Source: Candidatus Cloacimonadota bacterium
GTDB lineage: Bacteria; Cloacimonadota; Cloacimonadia; Cloacimonadales; TCS61
Assembly (NCBI GenBank): GCA_021108055.1
Contig: JAIORR010000082.1
Span: 1 to 26,164 of the forward strand
Direction: 5' to 3'
DNA length: 26,164 bases
Under the pieces are notes generated by a model. That model had not been told where the DNA came from. It searched no databases and saw nothing but the letters and a program-made list of their open reading frames with translations. Shown here in pieces: positions 14,808-23,553 of the stretch. The translations under genes and the position numbers were made by a program. Position 1 is the first letter of the stretch; every line of letters begins with the position of its first letter.

Positions 14808-15952
14808 CAGATAGTCTCCAATATTTTATTGAAAGCTTCCAGAAAATTTTCTTTTTTATATTTTTTTTCTACAAGATCATATCCGGCTTTTCCCATTTTT
14901 TTTGTCAACGCCGGATCTTTGATAAGTTTTTCTATTTTTGTTGCAAATTGCAGAATATCCTGTTCCTGTATCAGATAGCCATTAACTCCATTTTTAAGCC
15001 ATTCTCCAATGCCGCCTACATCAAAGCCAACCACTGGTTTCCGATGAGAAAAGGCTTCGATACCGATAAGACCAAACGGTTCCTGCCAACGTGAAGGAAC
15101 CAGCAGAATATCAGCTTTATTGTAATAAGAATCTACATTGGAAGTCCATCCGATAAATTCAACTTTATCTTGAAGTCCGGATTCTTTTATATACTGTTTT
15201 ATAGATTCTTCATCATTTCCTTTTCCTACGATGGAAAGATGGAACGGTTTTTTGATAAGTCTAACGATTTCGATGAGAAGGTCAACACCCTTTCCACGTA
15301 TTATCTGACCAATATAGAGTAATTCTGTAGTTTCTGCCGGAAGTTTTTCCCTGCATTCTTTTGTTTCGATAAAAGGATAAATTTTATAGATACTTTCTTT
15401 TTCAAATTTATTCATCACCAGGTTCAATCTCATAAATTCCGATAAGACAAAGAATGCATCAGCTTTACGGATCAATTTCAACGTTCTTGCTCTTTGAAAG
15501 ATATTTATTATTCTAACAGGAAATCGTCCGTCGCTTCTTTCTAACAACTTAGAGCAGATCGAGCAGCGCATCATTCCAAAAGGATGATGACAGTTTTTTC
15601 GGTTAACCGGAAAATATTTATGATGGCGAATGCAGTAATAATCATGATCGTGGATCATAACGAGTGTAGTGAAATTTTTGATGAGCATCTTGAGAAGCTT
15701 GTTATTTGTGATCTTATGAATAAAGACAATATCGGTCTTCCCGATTTTTTCTTTGAGTTGGGAAAGAGATTCGTTTTTGTAAATAATGCATTTATCGAAA
15801 GCCGATTCGAAATCTTCCAGATTTTCCGAAGGCTGTTCAAATAGCCCATAGATTTCATATCCGCTTTTTTTAAGTAAGCCGGCGGTTTTGAAGATATACT
15901 TTTCTACTCCGCCCCAGAAACCGTACTTAGTATTTACGAATAATATTCTCAT
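14807..15952 (-). CDS. GT4-family glycosyltransferase with Cys/His-rich insert
   Basis: This 381-residue GT-B glycosyltransferase has the WGG glycine loop of the acceptor domain at residues 13-15, GQIIRGKG at 215-222 and an EX7E motif (Glu291, Glu299). A Cys/His-rich stretch between residues 101 and 134 holds four cysteines (107, 121, 130, 133) and several histidines, and looks like a small metal-binding loop. Similar HDY..LC...C..C inserts are known in some GT4 enzymes. It is expected to extend the lipid-linked oligosaccharide. The start follows the upstream stop directly, and the only purine-rich site is a weak GGGAA, so translation may rely on coupling to the preceding gene. Donor sugar unknown. 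Confidence 0.9.
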   Translation of the reverse strand: MRILFVNTKYGFWGGVEKYIFKTAGLLKKSGYEIYGLFEQPSENLEDFESAFDKCIIYKNESLSQLKEKIGKTDIVFIHKITNNKLLKMLIKNFTTLVMIHDHDYYCIRHHKYFPVNRKNCHHPFGMMRCSICSKLLERSDGRFPVRIINIFQRARTLKLIRKADAFFVLSEFMRLNLVMNKFEKESIYKIYPFIETKECREKLPAETTELLYIGQIIRGKGVDLLIEIVRLIKKPFHLSIVGKGNDEESIKQYIKESGLQDKVEFIGWTSNVDSYYNKADILLVPSRWQEPFGLIGIEAFSHRKPVVGFDVGGIGEWLKNGVNGYLIQEQDILQFATKIEKLIKDPALTKKMGKAGYDLVEKKYKKENFLEAFNKILETI

Positions 15953-17122
15953 TTAATATTCCCGGATTTGATGAATAAGGTTTTTTGCCACGTTCGTGTC
16001 CAAATATAATTCCCTGCTTTTTTTATAGAGTTTTTCTCCGAATTGTTCTGCTTCCTTCGGATCGTTCAAAAGTTGAATTATTGCCTTTGCCAATCCTTCT
16101 GCCGTATCTTCGATAATTAGTTCGTCTTTTTCAAATGTAAATCCTTCCGCTCCAATGGTAGTAGAAATTACTGCTGTTCTCAGATTTCCTGCTTCCAATA
16201 TGCGTGTGCGTGTGCCGGATGCTATCCTGATGGGAAGAACAACAAAAAGCGATTCGGTGATGCTTGCATTCATATCATCTACTTCACCAACTATTTTCAC
16301 CATCTTCAACTGATATTCCGTAATGTATTGTTTAAATATTGCAGTTTGGTTTTTTCCCACAATATGAAAGTGGACTTTTTTCTCTTCCAGTTTATGTGAT
16401 ATTAGTTTATAAATATCTTTTGCAATAAAACTAAATGCATCTACATTTGCAGCAGAATTTAATGCACCAAAGAAGAGGATATGCTGTTCCCTCTTTTCGG
16501 GAGGTAAATACAGTGTTTCTTTCATTACGTTTGGAAGTATCTTGAATACTCCTTTTGAAGCAGGTTTCACATACTTTTTTTCTACAATTTCTTTTTCTAT
16601 ATAATTCGTAAAAAGAAAAAGATATGGTTTATTAAATAGTTTTTTCTCATATTTTTTCAAACGTTTATTTTCGATAAAAAAGAACCTGTTTTTTAAAGTA
16701 GGGTTTGTTTTCCAGGAAAGCTCCGAAAGACGTGAGAACAGCATATCAATATCTATGATGATCTTTGTTTTGGGAAGCACGTTTCCGGCAATATCTGCAA
16801 GGCGTGAGGGAGAGGCGAACCTGATAAAAATAATATCGTAATTCCCATTCCGAAGGATACCTTTAAATTTCTTGATCTCTTTTTTTGGAAAAGAAAAAAT
16901 GGATTCGGGAGATAGTTTGCCGGATTTTTTCGTTTCAATGAAATATTGATCTTTACATCCGTCATGAGCGTTGATATCTTTGTTTTTATCTTTATAAGTT
17001 CTAATCAGAAGCAAGTCGATCTCAAATTCATTTGTTATTGCATTCCAGATGAACTTGCTTCTGTTCTTATCTCCGCCACGTTCGCCAATGAACGGCAGAT
17101 CGATATAAAGTAGTCTTTTCAT
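15953..17122 (-). CDS. GT-B glycosyltransferase, PEP-CTERM/Stp1-like
   Basis: This 389-residue protein resembles the GT4-like group often labelled sugar transferase of PEP-CTERM/EpsH systems. The N-terminus reads LPFIGERGGDKNRSKF, and the linker region has FFGALNSAANVDAF (217-230). The donor site is VVLPIRIASGTRTRILEAG (294-312), with only the second glutamate (Glu310) of a classic EX7E pair, then STTIGAEGF. It probably adds a sugar to the repeat unit. Its start overlaps the upstream gene by four bases (ATGA), and its own ribosome site is poor, which points to coupled translation. Substrate is not predictable. Confidence 0.85.
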   Translation of the reverse strand: MKRLLYIDLPFIGERGGDKNRSKFIWNAITNEFEIDLLLIRTYKDKNKDINAHDGCKDQYFIETKKSGKLSPESIFSFPKKEIKKFKGILRNGNYDIIFIRFASPSRLADIAGNVLPKTKIIIDIDMLFSRLSELSWKTNPTLKNRFFFIENKRLKKYEKKLFNKPYLFLFTNYIEKEIVEKKYVKPASKGVFKILPNVMKETLYLPPEKREQHILFFGALNSAANVDAFSFIAKDIYKLISHKLEEKKVHFHIVGKNQTAIFKQYITEYQLKMVKIVGEVDDMNASITESLFVVLPIRIASGTRTRILEAGNLRTAVISTTIGAEGFTFEKDELIIEDTAEGLAKAIIQLLNDPKEAEQFGEKLYKKSRELYLDTNVAKNLIHQIREY

Positions 17123-18369
17123 GATCCATTCCTATGATATTTTTTTATTATGTTATTATAAAATTCTGTAAGCTTATCTGTGATGATATCCCACGAGTAA
17201 GTGGAGATAACTTCTTTGTATGCGTTTTCGATAAGCCGGTTTCTCAGTTCATTTTCATTTTTGAGACGGTTAAATTTCTCGATCAGATCATCGAGTGAAT
17301 TATCGCTGAAGAACAGTCCTGTTTCATTTTCTGTTATCAGTTTTTTCAGTCCGCCTACTTTTGCAGCTATCACCGGCAATCGGGAAGCCCATGCTTCCAG
17401 GGCTACAATACCGAAGGGTTCATGAATAGACGGCAGGATGAAATAATCTGCGCTGTTGTAGGCATTTACCAGATCCGGGTCGGTGGCTTTCAGCCCTTTG
17501 ATTATAGTGATGTTATCCTTCAATTTATAATTATCTATTTTTTCCTGGATTTTATCGAAATATTTCTGGGAAGTTACCGGTCCGATCAAGACGAGATGCA
17601 GGTTTTTATTTTGCACAGCGTTCAGAAGGTCCACAAGCATTCCCTGATTCTTCTGGTAATCTATCCTGCTGATGCAGATAATAACTTCTCTTTCTGCCGG
17701 AATATTATGCTTCTGCCTGAAATCATTATTCATATCCTGCTTGAATTTATCGATGTCCACGCCGTTCGGTAAATACTCCACAAGTTTATCGGGATATTTA
17801 TCTTTCGTGATGAGATATTCATTATGACCAACGCAGATAATTCCTGCCGCATCGTCGAGAAACCTATTATTCTTGTAAATTATATCATATATTTTTCCAT
17901 AATTGAACGTTCCTTCCAGCGGTTTCATCATTTCTTCCATTTCCGATTCCGGAACATCAAAAAAACCACCGTGAAAAGAAACAATGTAAGGAATTTTTTT
18001 CTTCTTTGCAGCGCGGCGAACAGTATTTGCAATTCTCTGCATTGTATGACAATGGAAAATATCAATTTCTTTTGAATTTACCAGGTAATTGTAGAGAGGT
18101 CTGGAATAGGGATTTCCGCCTTTTTTATCGAGAACCGATAAATTTGATTTTTTCAGGTTTAGATAAGGATAGAAATAATTGAATCTTTTTATGGGAACAT
18201 TATTTACAATTTCTTCTTTTGTTTTGGAAAGAGCATTCGTAGCAACTATTTCTGTATCGAATCCTTTTTCTACCAGTTTTTGTGATGTATTCCATACAAC
18301 TGTTTCCGTACCGCCCCACTCTTCAAATGAGAAGCGACGTATTATCTGCAAGGAATTTATCTTTTTCAT
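17119..18369 (-). CDS. GT4-family glycosyltransferase
   Basis: This 416-residue protein is a standard GT4 enzyme. The acceptor-domain loop reads EEWGGTETVVW (16-26), with HCHTM and SFHGG histidine loops in the middle. The hinge region reads LPNGVDIDKF, the donor domain begins at ICISRIDYQKNQG, and the EX7E motif is HEPFGIVALEAW (Glu317, Glu325). It is expected to act at the cytoplasmic membrane face on the growing lipid-linked glycan. It overlaps the GT2 gene by four bases at its start (ATGA), with AAGGGA upstream, and overlaps the next gene by four bases at its end. Confidence 0.92.
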   Translation of the reverse strand: MKKINSLQIIRRFSFEEWGGTETVVWNTSQKLVEKGFDTEIVATNALSKTKEEIVNNVPIKRFNYFYPYLNLKKSNLSVLDKKGGNPYSRPLYNYLVNSKEIDIFHCHTMQRIANTVRRAAKKKKIPYIVSFHGGFFDVPESEMEEMMKPLEGTFNYGKIYDIIYKNNRFLDDAAGIICVGHNEYLITKDKYPDKLVEYLPNGVDIDKFKQDMNNDFRQKHNIPAEREVIICISRIDYQKNQGMLVDLLNAVQNKNLHLVLIGPVTSQKYFDKIQEKIDNYKLKDNITIIKGLKATDPDLVNAYNSADYFILPSIHEPFGIVALEAWASRLPVIAAKVGGLKKLITENETGLFFSDNSLDDLIEKFNRLKNENELRNRLIENAYKEVISTYSWDIITDKLTEFYNNIIKKYHRNGS

Positions 18370-19229
18370 TTTTTTCCCTTCAATTTTCTAAAATAATCTT
18401 TGTTTCCTTTATACACGAAATATTTCTGATTTACCCGATAGATAAATGAATATGGAATATTAAAAAATTCCCGGTTTTTCGTAAGGTAGATGATATCTCT
18501 GAGAAATTCAGCGATGAAAGGTTTTAGAAAATCCCTGAAGAATGTTTTATGCAATCCGTATATTTTTCCTTCGGCAATTCCTTCTCCATGAAATCTCTTT
18601 TTTACTTCTTTCAGTGTGTAATTGTGGGAATGCTCGACTATTGCATCCGGAACGTAAACGATCTTCTTTCCCATATTTTTCATTCGAAAAGACCACTCGA
18701 TATCTTCTGAATACTGGATAATTGGATCGAAAGGAAAATCGGTGATAGCCTTTCTGGTGACAGCACTCGTTGCCAGCGAAAAGAAGTGAAACCAGGTTGC
18801 AGATATTTTACCGTTACCAAAGGCTCTTTCACTGTCCTTCCGCACAACCGGAATAGCATTCGGACGCGGCAATTGGTTTCCAAAAGTGGAAATTATTTCT
18901 TTATCTTCAAGAAGTGGTTTTACCAGATTTTCCAGCCAATGTTCGTTTTGCGGAATGCAGTCTGAATTATTAAATACGATGATCTCGCCTTTTGATTTTG
19001 AAATGGCTTCATTCAAAACTTTTCCGGGAATATAGGAACCGGGTTTGATCTGGTAAACAATACCATTCGGGTTATATTTTTTTACTATTTCGAAGGTTCC
19101 ATCTGCAGATGCCGAATCTACATTGATGATCTCAAAATCCTTCAAGTTCTGTTTTTTGATCATCTGCATGGTTTTTTCGATATATTCAATATCATTATAT
19201 GAACGCACAATAATACTGATTTGCGGCAT
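18366..19229 (-). CDS. GT2-family glycosyltransferase
   Basis: This 287-residue GT-A enzyme opens with ISIIVRSYNDIEYIEKT and NVDSASADGT (Asp38), the nucleotide-binding half. The metal-binding DxD position reads NNSDC (Asp90), and the acceptor-side catalytic acid is in QYSEDIEWSFRMKNMG (Glu175, Asp176). C-terminal residues 205-287 are basic and aromatic and may touch the membrane. The wording is close to rhamnosyltransferase-like GT2 enzymes. It is the first glycosyltransferase after the regulatory genes. Only three bases separate it from the PP2C fusion gene, and its GAGGA site lies in the last codons of that gene, which ties regulator and biosynthesis to one transcript. Confidence 0.92.
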   Translation of the reverse strand: MPQISIIVRSYNDIEYIEKTMQMIKKQNLKDFEIINVDSASADGTFEIVKKYNPNGIVYQIKPGSYIPGKVLNEAISKSKGEIIVFNNSDCIPQNEHWLENLVKPLLEDKEIISTFGNQLPRPNAIPVVRKDSERAFGNGKISATWFHFFSLATSAVTRKAITDFPFDPIIQYSEDIEWSFRMKNMGKKIVYVPDAIVEHSHNYTLKEVKKRFHGEGIAEGKIYGLHKTFFRDFLKPFIAEFLRDIIYLTKNREFFNIPYSFIYRVNQKYFVYKGNKDYFRKLKGKK

Positions 19230-19232
19230 TTA

Positions 19233-21572
19233 TTATTCCTCTGGCTTAAATATTAAAACCGTTTCGTTTATTTCGTCATAACGATTTCTGGAGATTTCCG
19301 ATACCAGTGAATAAATGATCTGCATACCTAATCCCCTGAATTTATCTTCAGATGCAAAAGCATCTTTTCCTTCTTTCTTTTCCGGAATGCTCCATTCTAA
19401 TCCCTTATCCCAGAAAGTTAAAGTTACAATGTCTGATACTGCGATCTGGAAAGCTATCAGTGTATCTTTTTTCAGTTGAAGACCATGTTCCATGATATTG
19501 TTCAGAAATTCATTAACCACTAGTTCTACCTTTGCTGCGTACTTATTATCATCAAAATATTTCATTACTATTTGTTCGCATTCTGTACCGATAGGACCGG
19601 TATTCTGTAAAAGAGAAGTTATTTTAAAGATTTTCCTGAATTGTTTTTTCTGGTTCAGACAATTCTTTTGAAAAGCAAGTAAAGTGAAATCATCCATACT
19701 TATATCATATTGAAGGTCGGTTAATTTCTGTTTGAACTTATGGGGGAGAGTAAGACAATTCTGAGCATCGGTATATTTTTCAATAAAATCCGTAAAACCA
19801 TTGATGCCAAGCTGTTCTTTATCTTGATTCTCGCATTCAAAAATCCCATCCGTATATAACAGGTAAATTTTATTTTCATCGAATTTAACAACATCTTCGT
19901 CTTCCTGTTCATATTTATATTTTGCTTTCCAGCCAACGGGAATAGACCCTTTCTCTTTCCTTATGTTTGTCTTTCCCGTAGTTACATCAAATTCTATTAA
20001 AGGCGGATGACCTGCGTTGAAATAATGGATCTCGCTCTTTTCGAGATCTACCAGGCAGAGCATAATGGTTATATAATTATTCTTAAAAAGTTCCTTAGTT
20101 AAAATTTTATTCATCCTGTCTATAATGTAATAAGGCTGCAAGTTAGATTTTTCATTTTCGATTATCATATTCACGATAGATTTCACAGCCGTCATCATCA
20201 ATGCAGCCTGAACGCCGTGTCCGGAAATATCTCCCACATAAACGATGTATCTGGAATCTGAAATCGGGATAATATCAAACAAGTCACCCCCGATCTTGCT
20301 TGAAGGCTTATATGTAGAAGAAAAGATCATATCACCTTCTATCGAGAGCCAGGGCGGAAGGAGATATTGTTGAACAGAAGATGCCATCTCGAGTTCATCG
20401 AGTAGTGCATTGTAAAGACTGTTTATTTTTTCTTCTGCTTTTTTCCTTTCTGTAATATCGCGAACAAGCATGAGAACCTGATCTTTAGCACTCAGGGACA
20501 TTCGGGCTTCAAACATTTTATTTTCATCTTTTTCAGGGAAAGTCAGTTCGTATTCAAATTTCTGAACAATTCCTGTTTTCAGTGTTATCGAAAGGTTTTT
20601 CATTGCAGGCTTGGAAAGAGCTTCAGGAAAAAGTTCAGCGATCTTTTTACCAACGATTCTATCTGGTTGTACCGGTAACCTGGATTCATAATCTGCTTTA
20701 TAACTGATGAAAGTGCCTTCTTTATCGAGGACGAAGATCGTATCCGGGACAGCTTCCAGGATAGCCCGATTCCATTCTTCACTCTCTTGAAGTTTGATCT
20801 GTGCTTCTTTTCGTTCGGTGATATCTTCTATCATTCCATCGAAGTGTATTTTTTCCCCGTTATCGTCTTTTACGGCTTTTGCATTTGTAGTTACCCAAAA
20901 GATCGTGCCATCTTTTCTTTTTAATTGAATCTCGTAATCTGAGATAGTATTATATTTATCAATTTCCTGTACGAAATCTTTTCTCTGATCAGAAAAAGCA
21001 TAAATGTTTACAACAGGTATGGAGAGCAACTCTTTTTCAGATGAATATCCCAGCATTTTTACCATTGCCGGATTGGCAGAGACAAATGTACCATCATGAG
21101 TGGAACGGTAAATTCCTACAGGGATGTTAGATTGAAGAGTTCGATAACGTTCTTCACTTTCACGTAGAGCTTTTTCTGCTTTTAATTGTTCTTTCTCGAT
21201 ATTTTTTAATTTAATTGCTTTAATTATAGTTGTAGGAAGAACCGTCAGATAGTTACGTCCGGGGTCTTTTATCTGGTAATGAAATGCTCCTGCCTGCATA
21301 GCTTTTACTGCCACTTCTTCGTCTCCGGCACCGGTGCTGAAAATGAACGGAGTATCGATGATCGAATCGAAGATATCGAATGCAGTTCCATCGCCGAGAT
21401 TAAAATCTGTGATGACGATATCATAAGAGTTATTTTTTAATAAGTCTATGGCTTTGGCTACGGAATCTGCTATTTGATAATCATATGGCAGGTCTTTACT
21501 TTTTACCAGCCGTTTAAAAGCCATCTGGTCGATGATATCGTCTTCAACCAAAAGCACTCTGATTCGATCCAT
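19233..21572 (-). CDS. REC-PAS-PAS-PP2C-HATPase fusion: dual phosphatase/serine-kinase regulator
   Basis: This 779-residue soluble protein joins five domains. The receiver (1-120) has the acidic pocket Glu10-Asp12, phosphoacceptor Asp56 and Lys102. PAS1 covers about 140-255 and PAS2 about 264-375, each ending in D-I-T-E-R. A SpoIIE/RsbU-like PP2C phosphatase (about 390-635) has metal Asp residues in GGDLFD (430), GDISGHG (448), LLYTDG (575) and MDDFT (627-628). The RsbW-like HATPase (about 650-779) has VVNEFLNNIMEHG (N box), WDKG and RGLGMQI. All key residues look intact. One polypeptide could therefore both phosphorylate and dephosphorylate a STAS protein under receiver control, and a STAS gene lies at 11864-12205 in the same run. 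The ribosome site is weak. Domain order differs from SypE (kinase-REC-PP2C). Confidence 0.93.
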   Translation of the reverse strand: MDRIRVLLVEDDIIDQMAFKRLVKSKDLPYDYQIADSVAKAIDLLKNNSYDIVITDFNLGDGTAFDIFDSIIDTPFIFSTGAGDEEVAVKAMQAGAFHYQIKDPGRNYLTVLPTTIIKAIKLKNIEKEQLKAEKALRESEERYRTLQSNIPVGIYRSTHDGTFVSANPAMVKMLGYSSEKELLSIPVVNIYAFSDQRKDFVQEIDKYNTISDYEIQLKRKDGTIFWVTTNAKAVKDDNGEKIHFDGMIEDITERKEAQIKLQESEEWNRAILEAVPDTIFVLDKEGTFISYKADYESRLPVQPDRIVGKKIAELFPEALSKPAMKNLSITLKTGIVQKFEYELTFPEKDENKMFEARMSLSAKDQVLMLVRDITERKKAEEKINSLYNALLDELEMASSVQQYLLPPWLSIEGDMIFSSTYKPSSKIGGDLFDIIPISDSRYIVYVGDISGHGVQAALMMTAVKSIVNMIIENEKSNLQPYYIIDRMNKILTKELFKNNYITIMLCLVDLEKSEIHYFNAGHPPLIEFDVTTGKTNIRKEKGSIPVGWKAKYKYEQEDEDVVKFDENKIYLLYTDGIFECENQDKEQLGINGFTDFIEKYTDAQNCLTLPHKFKQKLTDLQYDISMDDFTLLAFQKNCLNQKKQFRKIFKITSLLQNTGPIGTECEQIVMKYFDDNKYAAKVELVVNEFLNNIMEHGLQLKKDTLIAFQIAVSDIVTLTFWDKGLEWSIPEKKEGKDAFASEDKFRGLGMQIIYSLVSEISRNRYDEINETVLIFKPEE

Positions 21573-21590
21573 ACTTACCGTCCGTAAATA

Positions 21591-23531
21591 TTATTTTTTT
21601 ATGATCTCCTTTTTTGGCAGAGTAAAAAAGAATGTGGTACCTTTCCCGGGTTCGGATTCTATCCAGATATTGCCATTATGTTTGGTTATTATTTTGTTCA
21701 CGATAGCCAATCCAATCCCTGTACTTTCCAATTCGTCTCGAGTATTTAATGTCTGGAATATCTGAAATACTTTTTCCTGGTATTTTTTTGCGATTCCAGG
21801 ACCATTATCCGCAACAGAGAATTCCCAGTTATTACGGGTTTCCTGGCAGCCGATAGTAACAAGTCCCTTATCCTTATCCATGAATTTCACTGCATTATCT
21901 ATCAGATTTTCGAAAATTTGTTCCATACGTGTTTTTTCAAAGTAAACAACCGGCAGTTGATTTTTGATCTCTACAAAGAAATTATCCTGCAGCTTCATTT
22001 TGCCGGCAGTATCTTTGACCAGTTTATTCATATCGAAGCTTACTTTTTCGCCGTTGAAATTTATGATATTTGTATATTCATAAATTCCGTCGATAAGATG
22101 ATGCATTCTTTTTGCTCTTCCAATAAGCAGGTTCATCTGTTCTTTTCCCTGATCGTCGAATTTATCGCCATAATCGGACATTATCCAGGTAGCTATCGTA
22201 TTTATTGCACGTAAAGGTGAAGTAAGATCGTGGGAAGTGATATAAGCAAAATCGGTAAGTTCTTTATTTGCAATTTTAAGTTCTTTCATGCTTTGAGCTC
22301 TTTTATCTTCTGCTCGTTTACGTTCGGTTATATTCCTGACGGAACCTATGATCTTCGATGGAATTTTTGATTGATCAAGAATAAGTTTTGCAGTAATGGT
22401 ACAGGGAACGGAAGTATTATCTTTTCCTTTTAAAGCGATTTCATAATCATTAACGTTGATTTCTCTCTTTAACGCACTAACGAAATTATTTCTCTGTTTG
22501 ACATCAAAATATAGAGAAGCCATTTTATTACCTATTAATTCTTCCCGCGTGATACCTGTAATAAACTTGATAGAAGGACTTATCTCTTTGATGGTGCCGT
22601 CAATATCCACTTCGTAATAAATATCCTGAATATTGTCGAATATCCTTCGGAAGTTTTCCTCGCTTTTTATTAATGACTCTTCAGATTTTGAACGTTCTGT
22701 AATATCTTCGGCAGAAGTTACAATGGCAATCGGCTTACCTCTATCATTATAAATAAGGTTGGAAAGAGATTGAATAGATATAAGATTTCCATCTTTTTTC
22801 ATCATAGAGTTTTTCTTAACCAAATTTTGCCAGACTTCTTTATTCTTATAAGTATTAGGTTCTCCGAGAACTTCCGGTATAAGGATATTCATTTTTTTCC
22901 CGATCAAATCACTGCTTTTATATCCCAGCATTTTCGAAAAAGCAGGATTTGTGTATTTTATCAATCCTTCTACATCAGTTATAGTTACGCCCAATTTCAT
23001 GTTTTCAACTGCTTCCTGCAATTGTTTTTGTTTTTCTGATAATCCCTTTAGATCCTCATTAAACTTCTGGAGATTCCTAAACTTTTTCTCCAACTTTAAT
23101 AATTCTTCTATCTCCTCTCGATATTGCTTGTTATCCTTACGAAGTTTAATGGTTTGATTAGTAAAAAGTTTTTTATATACTTCACTTGTGTTTTTAACTT
23201 CTCTACTAAGATTTCTTAATTTGGATACAAAAGAAATAATAATAAAAAACAAAATTACAACAACAGCAATCATGACCAGTTGACCATTTATGGATAGCCA
23301 CAAATTAGGATCATCAACGAAGTCTTTTATAGGGTTAAAACGGCGTTTTACAGGTCTATCGTTGCGGCTGAATCCAATATCCGATATTCCTTTATTGACC
23401 AGTTTTACTGCGGTATCGATGTTGGCAGATATGACAAAGCAGTCTGATAGATCAGGAATGATTTGAGCATTACTAACAAGCGGAATGAGAAACAAGAATA
23501 AAATAAGTAATATTATTAATCTATTCTTCAT
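21591..23531 (-). CDS. Membrane sensor histidine kinase (PAS-PAS)
   Basis: This is a 646-residue sensor kinase. A signal-like hydrophobic N-terminus (1-22) is followed by a short periplasmic part (about 23-83), a membrane helix (about 84-104), a coiled coil (about 108-175) and two PAS domains (about 172-280 and 290-402). The DHp helix has SHDLTSPLR (His434). The HATPase has the N box (Asn542, Asn546), DNGPGI (575-580) and GIGLA (605-609). DHp and HATPase closely resemble those of the REC-kinase at 23981-25897 and the Cph1-like group. The frame is open to 23570, overlapping the upstream gene, but the ATG at 23531 has AAGGAG ten bases upstream and starts the signal-like helix, so I choose it. 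Likely partner: the stand-alone receiver just upstream, or the receiver of the PP2C fusion downstream. Confidence 0.92.
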   Translation of the reverse strand: MKNRLIILLILFLFLIPLVSNAQIIPDLSDCFVISANIDTAVKLVNKGISDIGFSRNDRPVKRRFNPIKDFVDDPNLWLSINGQLVMIAVVVILFFIIISFVSKLRNLSREVKNTSEVYKKLFTNQTIKLRKDNKQYREEIEELLKLEKKFRNLQKFNEDLKGLSEKQKQLQEAVENMKLGVTITDVEGLIKYTNPAFSKMLGYKSSDLIGKKMNILIPEVLGEPNTYKNKEVWQNLVKKNSMMKKDGNLISIQSLSNLIYNDRGKPIAIVTSAEDITERSKSEESLIKSEENFRRIFDNIQDIYYEVDIDGTIKEISPSIKFITGITREELIGNKMASLYFDVKQRNNFVSALKREINVNDYEIALKGKDNTSVPCTITAKLILDQSKIPSKIIGSVRNITERKRAEDKRAQSMKELKIANKELTDFAYITSHDLTSPLRAINTIATWIMSDYGDKFDDQGKEQMNLLIGRAKRMHHLIDGIYEYTNIINFNGEKVSFDMNKLVKDTAGKMKLQDNFFVEIKNQLPVVYFEKTRMEQIFENLIDNAVKFMDKDKGLVTIGCQETRNNWEFSVADNGPGIAKKYQEKVFQIFQTLNTRDELESTGIGLAIVNKIITKHNGNIWIESEPGKGTTFFFTLPKKEIIKK

Positions 23532-23541
23532 AAAAAAAGGA

Positions 23542-23547
23542 CTCCTT
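23542..23547 (-). promoter_or_regulatory. Ribosome binding site deciding the sensor kinase start
   Basis: AAGGAG on the minus strand lies ten bases before the ATG at 23531. It supports that start over the in-frame ATG at 23570, which lies within the preceding receiver gene. Confidence 0.65.
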
Positions 23548-23553
23548 TTAGTT

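Noticed and set aside
21591..23531. Lipoprotein signal in the sensor kinase because of Cys31
   Set aside because: The Cys is nine residues past the likely end of the hydrophobic segment and is not in a lipobox.
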